Source of the DNA: Bacteroidota bacterium
Lineage (GTDB): Bacteria; Bacteroidota; Bacteroidia; UKL13-3
Assembly: GCA_027491085.1 (NCBI GenBank)
Contig: JAIXWW010000011.1
Span: 497,151-556,451, forward strand
Length of the DNA stretch: 59,301 nucleotides
Direction of reading: 5' to 3'
Part shown: positions 1 to 8,925 of the stretch, one piece after another
How positions within the stretch are numbered: the first letter of the stretch is position 1
How the letters are laid out: every line of letters starts with the position of its first letter
Made by a program: the position numbers and the translations under genes
Notes under the pieces: generated by a model
The model's database searches: none
Told to the model about the DNA's origin: nothing
What the model saw: only the letters and a program-made list of their open reading frames with translations

Positions 1-1
1 C

Positions 2-253
2 ATAGCCGTTTATACTGTAACTTTTTTTATTTACCTAGGTTTTAACTTTTTGTGCGACCATTACATTTTCCCGAATGTATACATGGCCGACTTTTTTAAA
101 TCGTTAGAATGGCTGAAAACTTCAGAATGGCTATATAATAATGGCCCTTTTGTATCCAATATTATTTCTATTTTACTCAATGTAATGTTGAATTTTATTG
201 GTACCAACTTTTTGGTATTTAAAGTACCTGAACCAGATAAAATTTTTGAGTAG
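2..253 (+). CDS. C-terminal fragment of a membrane protein, possibly GtrA-like
   Basis: The frame is open from base 2 to a TAG at 251-253, so the gene begins before the window. Two hydrophobic segments are visible, one at the window edge (AVYTVTFFIYLGFNFL) and one at the end (NIISILLNVMLNFIG). The last segment followed by NFLVFK resembles the closing helix of GtrA-family polyprenyl-phosphate sugar flippases, which end in a similar N-x-F pattern, but too little is left for a firm call. The TTG at 50 is just an internal codon. No terminator is obvious before the next gene. Confidence 0.5.
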   Translation: MAVYTVTFFIYLGFNFLCDHYIFPNVYMADFFKSLEWLKTSEWLYNNGPFVSNIISILLNVMLNFIGTNFLVFKVPEPDKIFE

Positions 254-339
254 GTTTTGAGTCTATAATTGTCACAAATTCACAATTTTTATTGTTTTTA
301 AAATTATAAAATTAAATTGCAATTTATTTTATAATATAG

Positions 340-3300
340 ATGAGAACAAAAATTACTACCTTATTTCTTTTTGTATTTTGCTTAAACAATTTACTTTTTT
401 CCCAAAATTCAATTCAAAGCCATAACAGGTTTATTCCTGTTCCAAGTAAAGTTCATACTAAATCAATTGGGACTTCATCCCTTGGAAAAACTGCTACTTG
501 CGGTACAGACACAATTGAATATCCTTATTTTAAAACCACTGGTTTTAACTTAATAGGAATAAATGCCTCTACAAGTGCAGCTGCAGCTTATCAATGGTAC
601 CCAGCTATGCAGTCTATTACTGTAAAAGGCTTCAACTTTTTTGCCTTTTTATCAAGTACTGCAGGCATATTAAATCAATCAGTAACCATTAACATCTATA
701 ATTCAACGATAGATTCATTACCAACAGGTACGCCTTTAAGGTCAATTACAATGAATATTGATTCTGTTACAGGCAATGGCAGTTTATTAGCAATCCGCAG
801 AATGGCCATGTTTACCTCTCCAATTACAATACCAAGTGGAAATGGTTATGTGTTATCAATTGAAAACGCAAGTGCTAACAATGTACTTGTAGTTTGTAAT
901 AATTGGAACACATTTGATGGTGGAGCAGAATGGTGTTCAAGCTTGAAAATTGGAACTAATAATCTTCGTTCTTATAATGTAAGTGTGGGGGGAGTTACCT
1001 TCGATGCCGATTTTATTATGCATCCAATTGTCAATTATTCTATTACATCCTCATTTACATCTAATCCTAATTGTTTTACTATTGGCAATCAAGTAAATTT
1101 TACTAATACTTCCTCTGCAATTAATTTTAGTCGTTTTTATAACAATAGAGCATTTCTTGGATTAACTGAAACAAGTTTTAACTGGGATTTTGGGAATAGT
1201 ACAAGTGGTTCATCTGTCGATACCTCAGTTACGTATGGAAGTTCAGGGCCGTTTAATGTAAAATTAACTGATACGTTAGAAGGATATTACAAATATTGTG
1301 TTGACGTTAGTAATACTACATTAAATTCAGTTCCTAACGCCCCGACCGCTGGAGGAGGAGGTAGCTACTGTCAAGGGTCAACAATAAATTTAACGTGCGG
1401 AACAGTTTCAGGAGCAACATATACTTGGACAGGTCCTAACGGGTTTTCATCTACAAGTCAAAATCCAGTTAGAACAGGCGCTTCGGCATCAATGGCAGGA
1501 ACATATAATGTAACAATCACTGTTAATGGATGTACATCTCTTTCTTCAAGTGTTACTGTAAGTATTGTTCAACAGCCGGTAGCAACAAATAATTCACCAG
1601 TATGTTATGGCGAATCAGTTGTTTTATCTTCCAATTTAATCAGCGGAGCTAGTTATTCATGGACAGGACCAAATGGTTTTACTTCAAATCTACAAAATAC
1701 TATTAAGGCAAATTTAGCAATAAGTGATACCGGCCTATATACCTTATCAGTTAGTTTAGCAGGATGCAGTTTTAACCCAACTACTACAAGAGTTACGGGT
1801 ATTGCTTTACCACAATCCCCAACTGTTAGTAATACTATAAATACTTGTGTTGGATCTAATGTTAACTTGACAGCAAGTGGAACATACACCAGTCCTTCAT
1901 ATACATGGTCAGGCCCAAACAATTATTTTTCAAACATTCAAAATCCTAGTTTCGCAGCCACTTCTGTTTCTCAATCAGGAACCTACAGTGTTAGAGTGTC
2001 TTCGGGCAGTTGTGCTTCCAATCCTTCAAATGTCGTAGTTAATATTTCTAACGTACCAACTGCTCCAACTGTGAGTAATAATGGTGCATTGTGTGAAGGA
2101 CAAACTTTAGTATTAAACGCAAGTTTAGTATCTGGTGCCACCTATAATTGGACTGGTCCTAATGGTTTCACCTCAACTTTACAAAATCCAACTATCAATA
2201 ATTCAACACCTTCAACAGCGGGTAATTATACAGCATTTGTTGTAATTGGATCTTGCAGTTCAGCTGTTGCAACAACTTCAGTTTCTGTTATTCCTCAACC
2301 AATTGCCAGTAACAATTCTCCTGTTTGTTTTGGTCAGGCAGTTAATTTATCAGTAAGCTCAATTAACAATGCTACATACAGTTGGACAGGCCCAAATGGC
2401 TTTTCTTCAACATCTCAAAACCCCACAAGAACAGGAATATTACCAGCAGATACTGGCATTTACTCCGTTACTGTATCAACTACTAGTTGTTCATTTAATC
2501 CATCTACTACTAGGGTGTCAGGTAAAGCTTTGCCCCCAAATCCAACTGTTGGAAATAGCACAAATGTTTGTTTAGGGAATACAATTAACTTATCAGCTAG
2601 TGGAACCTATACTAGTCCAATATATTCTTGGACTGGTCCTAATGGTTTTACATCTAACTCACAAAACCCTAGTTTTACGAGTAATTCAATTAATAATTCT
2701 GGAACCTATAATGTAACTGCCACAAGTAATGGATGCACCTCTAACCCTTCATCAATTGCAGTAGTTGTTAATCCAATTCCTTCAACACCTACAGTGAGCA
2801 ATAATGGGGCTTTATGCGCAGGTCAAACATTAAGTCTTTCTGCAAGCTTAGTTCCAAACGCCACCTACACTTGGTCTGGTCCAAATAATTTTGTATCCGC
2901 TATTCAAAATCCATCAGTTGCAAATGTATCTATCACAGATGCAGGAATATACTCGGTTTTTGTAACAGTAAATGGATGTAACTCTGTTGCGGGAAATACA
3001 ACAGTGGTTATTAGTGCCTCTGCACCTTCACCAGTTGCTTCAAGTAATTCACCTGTATGTTTAGGACAATCATTAAACTTATTTGCTACTAATGTTTCAG
3101 GGGCTAATTATTCTTGGACTGGCCCTAACGGTTTTACATCGAGTTTACAAAATCCAATAATACCAAATGTAACTAATTTAAGTAGTGGCACTTACAGTGT
3201 AACTGCCACTACAAGCACTTGTGGTACATCTCCTTCTGCCAATGTAACTGTTAATGTTATTAGTTTACCTATCACACCAATAGCAAGTAATAATGGTCCT

Positions 3301-5004
3301 TCATGTGAAGGGTCGTCATGCACTTTGAATATTTCTAGTATTAACGGTGCTTCATACGTTTGGTCAGGTCCAAACGGATATTCATCTACAGTTCAAAATC
3401 CTGTTATAACAAATTTAACAAAATCTATGGCTGGTAATTATGCTGTGGTAATAAGTACTACACAATGTGGTGTAATAAATAGTTATAGTACTGATGTAAT
3501 AGTTAAACAAAAACCAGTTATAAATTCAATTACATCCAATAACATTATTTGTGCTGGCGATACTTTTCAGGCAATAATATCTAGTTCAAACACCAGTAAT
3601 GGAGCAACATACAATTGGACAGGTGTAAATAATTTTAATGCCTTTGGTAAAACAATATTACTAAATAATGTAAATTCAAATAATGAAGGACAGTACTCAG
3701 TTACTGCAACTGATTCAGGCTGTACCTCGCTTCCTTTTAATTTAAACCTAACCGTAAAAGCAAAACCATTAGCTCCTACTATTTCTAATGTTCCGGCAAT
3801 TTGCGAAGGAGCAAAATTAGATTTATCCGCTTCATTAATATCTGGTGCTACCTATGTTTGGTCTGGCCCTAATAGTTTTTCTAGCTCAGTGCGAAATCCT
3901 AGTATTAATAGCACAACTAAAGCGGCTGAAGGAACCTACCGAGTATATAGCATAGTAAATGGATGTAAATCTGCCGAAGAAAGCACAGGAGTTATAATCA
4001 ACAACAAACCCAGTACCCCTGTAATTACTAATGTGGCGAATGCATGTGTTGGTGAAAATGTTAACCTTAACACTACTTTTGTGCCAAATGCTACCTACAA
4101 CTGGACAGGTCCTAATAATTTTTCAGCTAATACACAAAACATAAACTTAACATCAGTAACAGTTAATAATTCAGGCACTTATAGCTGTCTTGTTACGGTT
4201 GCAAATTGCAGTAGTGATTTAGGTACAAGTTACCTTTCTGTTAATTCATTACCACCTGCTCCAATATTATCTAGTTTTCCAGTTAACAAACTTTGTGCTG
4301 GAGATAGCCTACAATTATTTGCTTCATTTATTGATTTGGCCACTTATTCATGGACAGGCCCTGCTGGTTTTATAGCAAACACAAGAACTCCTGTGATTAA
4401 AAATACTAATTTGGCCTATTCAGGAGTTTATAATGCGGTTGCTATTAAAAATAATTGCCAATCATTACCAAGCACTATTACCATTACAGTAAATCCAACA
4501 CCAAACACAGGTAACGTTTCGGGATTAACCAACGTTTCAAAGTTTGATACCACTTCTTATTCCGTTAATGGTCTTCAAGGTTCTAGTTATGAGTGGACCG
4601 TTTCCAACAATGCAAATGTACTTTTAGGAGCAGGTACAAATAAAATTCAAGTTAAATGGTTGAATGTTGGTGTTGGTAATTTAAAAGTAGTTGAAACATC
4701 AAATCAAGGATGTGTTGGTACTGAAAAAACATTTAATGCAACAGTTACCCCAGGTGTAGGAATAAATGAAAGCAACCTATCTAATGATTTACTAATATAC
4801 CCGAATCCAACCAATGATTTCATTAATATATTATTACCAAATCATCATATTAAACAAGTAGTTATTTACGACTTAATGGGTGGCGAAATTCTTCAGACTA
4901 ATAAAACAAATATCAATATATCTGAATTGGCTTATGGTATTTATTTTGTTAAGGTGATAGATAATAATGGCAATAGTTGTATCAAAAAAATAGTTAAAGA
5001 TTAA
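340..5004 (+). CDS. Secreted T9SS protein with 13 Ig-like repeat modules
   Basis: A 1,554-residue surface or secreted protein, probably an adhesin-like stalk. It has a signal peptide (residues 1-22, ending LLFSQ), an N-terminal region of about 200 residues, a PKD-like stretch near residues 280-320 (FNWDFGN), then 13 Ig-like modules of about 80 residues, each marked by a Y-x-W-[TS]-G-P-N motif and a cysteine pair. A PKD-like module (YEWTVSNN) precedes a type A sorting domain at the C-terminus (LLIYPNPTNDFINI, ending KKIVKD), the signal recognised by type IX secretion. Modules 2-4 and 5-7 form a higher-order tandem repeat (see findings). The ATG at 340 is directly before the signal peptide. The ligand cannot be inferred. 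Confidence 0.9.
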   Translation: MRTKITTLFLFVFCLNNLLFSQNSIQSHNRFIPVPSKVHTKSIGTSSLGKTATCGTDTIEYPYFKTTGFNLIGINASTSAAAAYQWYPAMQSITVKGFNFFAFLSSTAGILNQSVTINIYNSTIDSLPTGTPLRSITMNIDSVTGNGSLLAIRRMAMFTSPITIPSGNGYVLSIENASANNVLVVCNNWNTFDGGAEWCSSLKIGTNNLRSYNVSVGGVTFDADFIMHPIVNYSITSSFTSNPNCFTIGNQVNFTNTSSAINFSRFYNNRAFLGLTETSFNWDFGNSTSGSSVDTSVTYGSSGPFNVKLTDTLEGYYKYCVDVSNTTLNSVPNAPTAGGGGSYCQGSTINLTCGTVSGATYTWTGPNGFSSTSQNPVRTGASASMAGTYNVTITVNGCTSLSSSVTVSIVQQPVATNNSPVCYGESVVLSSNLISGASYSWTGPNGFTSNLQNTIKANLAISDTGLYTLSVSLAGCSFNPTTTRVTGIALPQSPTVSNTINTCVGSNVNLTASGTYTSPSYTWSGPNNYFSNIQNPSFAATSVSQSGTYSVRVSSGSCASNPSNVVVNISNVPTAPTVSNNGALCEGQTLVLNASLVSGATYNWTGPNGFTSTLQNPTINNSTPSTAGNYTAFVVIGSCSSAVATTSVSVIPQPIASNNSPVCFGQAVNLSVSSINNATYSWTGPNGFSSTSQNPTRTGILPADTGIYSVTVSTTSCSFNPSTTRVSGKALPPNPTVGNSTNVCLGNTINLSASGTYTSPIYSWTGPNGFTSNSQNPSFTSNSINNSGTYNVTATSNGCTSNPSSIAVVVNPIPSTPTVSNNGALCAGQTLSLSASLVPNATYTWSGPNNFVSAIQNPSVANVSITDAGIYSVFVTVNGCNSVAGNTTVVISASAPSPVASSNSPVCLGQSLNLFATNVSGANYSWTGPNGFTSSLQNPIIPNVTNLSSGTYSVTATTSTCGTSPSANVTVNVISLPITPIASNNGPSCEGSSCTLNISSINGASYVWSGPNGYSSTVQNPVITNLTKSMAGNYAVVISTTQCGVINSYSTDVIVKQKPVINSITSNNIICAGDTFQAIISSSNTSNGATYNWTGVNNFNAFGKTILLNNVNSNNEGQYSVTATDSGCTSLPFNLNLTVKAKPLAPTISNVPAICEGAKLDLSASLISGATYVWSGPNSFSSSVRNPSINSTTKAAEGTYRVYSIVNGCKSAEESTGVIINNKPSTPVITNVANACVGENVNLNTTFVPNATYNWTGPNNFSANTQNINLTSVTVNNSGTYSCLVTVANCSSDLGTSYLSVNSLPPAPILSSFPVNKLCAGDSLQLFASFIDLATYSWTGPAGFIANTRTPVIKNTNLAYSGVYNAVAIKNNCQSLPSTITITVNPTPNTGNVSGLTNVSKFDTTSYSVNGLQGSSYEWTVSNNANVLLGAGTNKIQVKWLNVGVGNLKVVETSNQGCVGTEKTFNATVTPGVGINESNLSNDLLIYPNPTNDFINILLPNHHIKQVVIYDLMGGEILQTNKTNINISELAYGIYFVKVIDNNGNSCIKKIVKD
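1570..3280 (+). repeat. Three-module super-repeat inside the Ig-like protein
   Basis: The Asn-Ser-Pro-Val-Cys codons that open a type A module recur with their SPVC codons at 1594, 2317 and 3049, giving periods of 723 and 732 bp. Each full period carries three Ig-like modules in the same order: SPVC type, GTYTSP type and SNNGALC type. The third period is diverged after its first module. Confidence 0.8.
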
Positions 5005-5035
5005 TCCCTTTACAAATTTGGTAATTGAAAATAAA

Positions 5036-5070
5036 CTGCACCTAAATAATTATTTAGGTGCAGTTTTTAT
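5036..5070 (+). terminator. Intrinsic terminator after the Ig-like repeat gene
   Basis: A perfect 28-base palindrome (arms 5036-5049 and 5050-5063, opening CTGCACCTAAATAA) is followed by a T-rich run. It lies 32 bases after the stop codon and upstream of the TetR promoter. Confidence 0.85.
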
Positions 5071-5152
5071 TTATAAGATAGGCTTACCTCAATAAAATTA
5101 TTAAAAACCTCAGATCAAATAACTGAATAAAAATGTATTGGTCAAAAATTAA

Positions 5153-5183
5153 TTTGGAATTTTAGTTTCAATTAATATCTTCG
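5153..5183 (+). promoter_or_regulatory. Bacteroidota-type promoter of the tetR gene
   Basis: TTTG at 5153-5156 and TATCTTCG at 5176-5183 are separated by 19 bases. This fits the Bacteroidota primary sigma consensus TTTG-N19-TAnnTTTG with one mismatch in the -7 box. Transcription should start near 5190, giving a very short leader before the ATG at 5202. Confidence 0.75.
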
Positions 5184-5199
5184 CCTAACAATTGTTAGG
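5184..5199. promoter_or_regulatory. Palindromic operator, probably bound by the adjacent TetR protein
   Basis: CCTAACAATTGTTAGG is a perfect 16-bp palindrome directly after the -7 box and 2 bases before the tetR start codon. It covers the expected transcription start. TetR-family proteins usually bind such sites and repress their own gene. Autorepression is inferred. Confidence 0.75.
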
Positions 5200-5201
5200 T
5201 T

Positions 5202-5804
5202 ATGGCTGATTCATTGAACATCAATAGAAAAGAACAAATAATAGATGCAGCCGCATTATTATTTAAACAAAAAGGTTACGCAAGCACTACTATGCGCGAC
5301 TTAGCAACGGAGCTAGGTATAGAAGCTGCCAGTATTTATCACCATATCAAATCGAAGGAAGAGCTTTTAGAAGGCATTTGTTTCGACATGGCCAACAAAT
5401 TTATTTCTAATGCAAAGGAGGTAAATGACATTTACTTTAATGCTGAAGAAAAACTCCGTTTGGCTATTAAATTACACGTAGAAACTATCACCGAAAACCA
5501 AAATCAATCGGCAGTATTTTTAAGTGAATGGCGTAATTTAAGCGAACCAAAACTTACCTTATTTAAGCAATTGCGCCAACAATATGAAAACCAATTTACC
5601 ATTATATTGATGGATGGCGAAAACGAGGATATTTTTGACCAAGTAGATAAAAAATTTGCTGTATTGAGCATTTTATCGACCATTAATTTTGTAAACGAAT
5701 GGTATAAACCCGATGGCAAAATGAATGCCGCTGAAATAGCCGAAAAACTAAGTAATTTTATAATGGGAGGCTTAAGAAAACGTTTGGTAACAGATGTTTT
5801 GTAA
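5202..5804 (+). CDS. TetR/AcrR family regulator, probably of the paa genes (PaaR-like)
   Basis: A 200-residue DNA-binding repressor. The N-terminal helix-turn-helix is clear: REQIIDAAALLFKQKGYAST, then TMRDLATELGIEAASIYHH and the K-S-K-E-E-L-L segment typical of TetR proteins (residues 9-55). The helical C-terminal domain would bind a ligand. It lies 164 bases upstream of paaA on the same strand, as PaaR-type regulators often do, and PaaR proteins respond to phenylacetyl-CoA, so that is the likely inducer. Its own promoter carries a 16-bp palindrome. The ATG at 5202 is right after the operator and starts the domain at the usual place. Confidence 0.85.
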   Translation: MADSLNINRKEQIIDAAALLFKQKGYASTTMRDLATELGIEAASIYHHIKSKEELLEGICFDMANKFISNAKEVNDIYFNAEEKLRLAIKLHVETITENQNQSAVFLSEWRNLSEPKLTLFKQLRQQYENQFTIILMDGENEDIFDQVDKKFAVLSILSTINFVNEWYKPDGKMNAAEIAEKLSNFIMGGLRKRLVTDVL

Positions 5805-5968
5805 GCTTTTGGCAACTAGCAAATGGCAGCTGGCCATTATTTACAGCAATTTTTTAAAAAATACATTTAACAGCGAGTTGCCAAGAGTAATAATAACAAA
5901 AATAATTAAGCTAGAGGCCAGAAGCCGAAAGCTAGAAGCAATAAAATAAAACAAAAACTAAATTATAT

Positions 5969-6958
5969 ATGTACGGAAATGCTTACATCGATCCTAATGA
6001 AAAAGCCAACGCAATGCTTGCTGGCGAGGATCCAATTAAATTAGCTGAATTTGAAGCACGCATAGCACGTGGCGAAAAAATTGAACCAAAAGACTGGATG
6101 CCTAAAGAATATAGGAAACAGTTAATCAGGATGATTGAACAACATGGTCATTCGGAAATTATTGGTGCTTTACCTGAAGGTACTTGGATTACACGTGCAC
6201 CTGGTTTTAAACGTAAATTAGCATTAATGGCTAAAGTACAAGACGAAGTTGGCCATGCACAATTACTTTATAGTGCTGCCGAAACTTTAGGCAAAAGCCG
6301 TGAAGACATGATTAATGATTTGATTACTGGTAAATCAAAATATTCAAATGTATTTAATTACCCTGCATATACTTGGGCCGATGCTTGTATTATTGCTTGG
6401 TTAATTGATGCTGGTGCAATTATTAACCAAGTAGCAAATGCTAAAGGCAGTTATGGCCCTTATTGCAGAGCATTAGATAGAATTTGTACCGAAGAAAGTT
6501 TCCATTTAAAATATGGTCACGATAATGTGGTAACATTAGCTACAGGAACACCAATTCAACGTAAAATGGTTCAAGAAGCATTAACACGTTGGTGGCCACC
6601 AATTATGCATTTTTTTGGTCCAAGCGATAAAATATCGAGCCATACCGAAATACTAATGCGTTGGAAAGTTAAAATGGCAAGTAATGATGATATGCGCCAA
6701 CAATTCCTAAACATGTACGTTCCAAAAATTTGGGATTTAGGTTTAGTAATTCCAGATGCTAACTTGAAGAAAAACGAAGAGATAGGCAAATGGGATTATA
6801 CCGAACCAGATTGGGATGAATTTAAACGTGTAATTAATGGTGGCGGACCTTGTAATGCAGAGCGTTTAGCAGTGCGCAGAATGGCTGAAGAAAAAGGCCG
6901 TTGGGTACGTGCAGCATTATTAAGAAAAGACGAAAAATACGTTACACCGCTAGCATAG
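5969..6958 (+). CDS. paaA: 1,2-phenylacetyl-CoA epoxidase, catalytic subunit A
   Basis: The 329-residue diiron oxygenase subunit converts phenylacetyl-CoA to the ring 1,2-epoxide with PaaC, PaaB and a reductase. Ferritin-like iron-ligand motifs are visible: QDEVGHAQ near residue 92 and [12 protein letters not shown] near 175. The remainder matches PaaA closely ([32 protein letters not shown] near the end). It is slightly longer than the E. coli protein. It is the first structural gene of the cluster, with paaB, paaC and paaD downstream. A reductase gene (paaE) is not in this window and must be elsewhere. Confidence 0.95.
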   Translation: MYGNAYIDPNEKANAMLAGEDPIKLAEFEARIARGEKIEPKDWMPKEYRKQLIRMIEQHGHSEIIGALPEGTWITRAPGFKRKLALMAKVQDEVGHAQLLYSAAETLGKSREDMINDLITGKSKYSNVFNYPAYTWADACIIAWLIDAGAIINQVANAKGSYGPYCRALDRICTEESFHLKYGHDNVVTLATGTPIQRKMVQEALTRWWPPIMHFFGPSDKISSHTEILMRWKVKMASNDDMRQQFLNMYVPKIWDLGLVIPDANLKKNEEIGKWDYTEPDWDEFKRVINGGGPCNAERLAVRRMAEEKGRWVRAALLRKDEKYVTPLA

Positions 6959-7075
6959 AAGATTGAAAGATTACAAGGTTTTGAAAGATTACAAAGTTCA
7001 ATTTATTTTAACTTTTAAATTTTTGTTTCATTCAAAACCTTGTAATAAAAAAACAGCAACTTTGTAATAGAAAAC
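6959..7075. repeat. Inverted-repeat spacer between paaA and the four-helix-bundle gene
   Basis: ATTACAAGGTTTTGAA at 6970-6985 is exactly complementary to 7031-7046. ATTACAAAGTT at 6988-6998 is complementary to 7058-7068. The two pairs interlock rather than nest, so they are alternative folds or a pseudoknot. Related sequence fills the other paa spacers. Confidence 0.7.
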
Positions 7076-7459
7076 ATGGCTAAAATTGAAACGTTTGAAG
7101 ACCTTGAAATTTGGAAAAAATCAATTGACTTATATGTTGAGGTTTACTCAGTATGTGAAAAAGGCAGTTTAAAAACTGATTTCGGTGCCAAAGATCAATT
7201 AAGAAGAGCTGTACTTTCTATTTCAAACAATATTGCTGAAGGTTTTGAATATGAAAATAATCTTCAATTTATTCGTTTTTTAAGATACTCAAAAGGTTCT
7301 GCAGGAGAGGTAAGAAGTATGATTCATGCTTTTTACAAAACAAAACAAATTGATGAAGCTACTCATGAAAGATTAATTAATGAGGTGCTTATAATTTCAA
7401 AAAGCATAAAAAACTTTCTTAAATATCTTACTAGCAATATTCAAAATGCAAAGAAATAA
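7076..7459 (+). CDS. Four-helix-bundle protein (23S rRNA IVS / Avd-like family)
   Basis: A 127-residue, entirely helical protein with the family signature: FEDLEIWKKSIDLYVEVYSV at the start, LRRAVLSISNNIAEGFEY in the middle (residues 42-59) and FIRFLRYSKGSAGEVRSMI near 67-85. Family members are best known from intervening sequences in 23S rRNA genes, next to diversity-generating retroelements (Avd), or as lone genes. Their cellular role is mostly unknown. Here the gene is intact, in the same direction and inside the paa operon between paaA and paaB, with repeat-rich spacers on both sides, which suggests insertion into the operon. No reverse transcriptase or rRNA is near. Confidence 0.85.
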   Translation: MAKIETFEDLEIWKKSIDLYVEVYSVCEKGSLKTDFGAKDQLRRAVLSISNNIAEGFEYENNLQFIRFLRYSKGSAGEVRSMIHAFYKTKQIDEATHERLINEVLIISKSIKNFLKYLTSNIQNAKK

Positions 7460-7545
7460 GTGACAAAAATTGAAAAGTTTAGCATGTTAACAAAACCTTG
7501 TAATCTTTTAAACCTTCTAAACTTTATAACTAATTAACAAAAAAA
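7460..7545. repeat. Repeat-bearing spacer between the four-helix-bundle gene and paaB
   Basis: AAAGTTTAG near 7475 pairs with CTAAACTTT near 7517, and an ACCTTGTAATCTTTTAAACC segment belongs to the same repeat family as the other paa spacers. Confidence 0.5.
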
Positions 7546-7917
7546 ATGATAAACTCACTCGATCCTCGCATAAAGCGCGAGCAAATAAATGAAGATAATA
7601 CCATTGCTCCATTAACCGAAATGGATCAATTTGAAACATACGAAGTGTTTCATCAAAAAAAACGTGGTGACCAACATGTACACGTAGGTATAGTACATGC
7701 ACCAAATGCTGAAATGGCATTGCTTTTTGGCAAAGAACAGTTTGGCCGCAGAGGCTTAAGCGTAAATATTTGGGTAGTTAAAACCAGCAATGTTTTTGCA
7801 TCGGATTACGATGATGCTGACATTTTTGAAACAGTACCTGAAAAACAATACCGCGAAGCAGGTGGCTATAAAGTAATGGACAAAATTAACAAGTACAAAA
7901 AGGAAAATAAAGCTTAA
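7546..7917 (+). CDS. paaB: 1,2-phenylacetyl-CoA epoxidase, subunit B
   Basis: A small structural subunit of the phenylacetyl-CoA epoxidase, thought to bridge PaaAC heterodimers. Characteristic sequence includes FETYEVFHQKKRGDQHVHVG (residues 26-45), HAPNAEMALLFGKEQFGRRG and VNIWVVKTSNVFASD. At 123 residues it is longer than the E. coli subunit (about 95) because of extra residues at both ends. The ATG at 7546 follows an A-rich stretch. It is separated from paaA by the inserted four-helix-bundle gene. Confidence 0.92.
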   Translation: MINSLDPRIKREQINEDNTIAPLTEMDQFETYEVFHQKKRGDQHVHVGIVHAPNAEMALLFGKEQFGRRGLSVNIWVVKTSNVFASDYDDADIFETVPEKQYREAGGYKVMDKINKYKKENKA

Positions 7918-8030
7918 TAATTGAAAATTACAAGATTAAAAGATTACAAAGTTGAATATGTTATTGATAAAAACTAAACAAATTAACTTTTAATTTTTCA
8001 ATCTTTTTAACCTTGTAATAAAAAAAGTAT
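7918..8030. repeat. Inverted-repeat spacer between paaB and paaC
   Basis: The left half contains TTACAAGATTAAAAGATTACAAAG and the right half contains its rough complement (TTTTTCAATCTTTTTAACCTTGTAAT broken by mismatches), so the transcript can fold into a long imperfect hairpin. Confidence 0.5.
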
Positions 8031-8780
8031 ATGGAACACATCAAAGAACTATTATATAAAATGGCCGATGACTTGTTAGTTATTGGACATAGAAACAGCG
8101 AGTGGACTGGCTTAGGACCAATATTGGAAGAAGATATTGCATTCTCTTCTATGGCTCAAGATAAAATTGGTCATTCGCAAGCTTTGTTTCAAATATTACA
8201 CGAACTTGGCGAACCAGAACCTGACACCAACGCATTTATGCGCGAAGCAAAACAGTTTCACAACGCACAATTTTTAGAGTTACAAAACGATGATTACGAT
8301 TTTTCAACTATCCGTCACTTTTTGTTTGACCACGCTGACCAATTACGTTTTGACAACTTAGCAAACAGCAGTTACGAACCATTGGCAAAAGTAGCTCGCA
8401 AAATAAAAGGTGAGTTAAAGTACCATGTTTTTCATGCTGATATTTGGTTAAACAAATTAGGAAATGGAAATGAGCAAAGCCATGCACGTATGCAAACTGC
8501 ATTAAACAATGCTTGGAACTACGCTTTAGGCATGTTTGAAAAAGGCGATTACGAAGCACAATTAATTGCTGACAACATATTTGAAGGTGAACAATCGCTA
8601 CAAAACAGGTGGTTATCGGTAATTACTCCAATAATTGAAAAAGCTAATTTAAAAATTCCTGCTGAAAAAGATTGGGAACCCATTTTAGGTGGCCGAAAAG
8701 GTTATCATACCGAAAACTTAGAGCAATTGGTAACAGAAATGAGCGAGGTTTTTAGAATAGAACCTGGAGCTGAATGGTAA
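8031..8780 (+). CDS. paaC: 1,2-phenylacetyl-CoA epoxidase, structural subunit C
   Basis: A 249-residue ferritin-like protein that pairs with PaaA. Motifs include EEDIAFSSMAQDKIGHSQAL (residues 40-59), FLFDHADQLRFDNL and ELKYHVFHADIWLNKLG, all typical of PaaC, in which the diiron site is not catalytic. Gene order paaA, paaB, paaC, paaD is conserved apart from the inserted small gene. The ATG at 8031 follows the spacer repeat directly. Confidence 0.93.
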   Translation: MEHIKELLYKMADDLLVIGHRNSEWTGLGPILEEDIAFSSMAQDKIGHSQALFQILHELGEPEPDTNAFMREAKQFHNAQFLELQNDDYDFSTIRHFLFDHADQLRFDNLANSSYEPLAKVARKIKGELKYHVFHADIWLNKLGNGNEQSHARMQTALNNAWNYALGMFEKGDYEAQLIADNIFEGEQSLQNRWLSVITPIIEKANLKIPAEKDWEPILGGRKGYHTENLEQLVTEMSEVFRIEPGAEW

Positions 8781-8925
8781 TGAATTAAAAGATTAGAAAG
8801 ATTGCAAGGTTTAATAGATTAGAAAAAATACAAAGCAATTATTAATTAACTTTGTAATCTTTCAACTTTGTAATCTTTCAACTTTGTAATCTTTCAACCT
8901 AATAACCTTTTAATTAAAAACAAAA
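8781..8925. repeat. Spacer between paaC and paaD with three tandem 16-bp repeats
   Basis: The unit AACTTTGTAATCTTTC occurs three times in tandem (about 8848-8895). The left half of the spacer holds the rough complement (AGATTAGAAAGATTGCAAGG), so the region can form a long imperfect stem. Confidence 0.7.

Noticed and set aside
7076..7459. Diversity-generating retroelement with Avd
   Set aside because: No reverse transcriptase, template or variable repeat is present near the four-helix-bundle gene.
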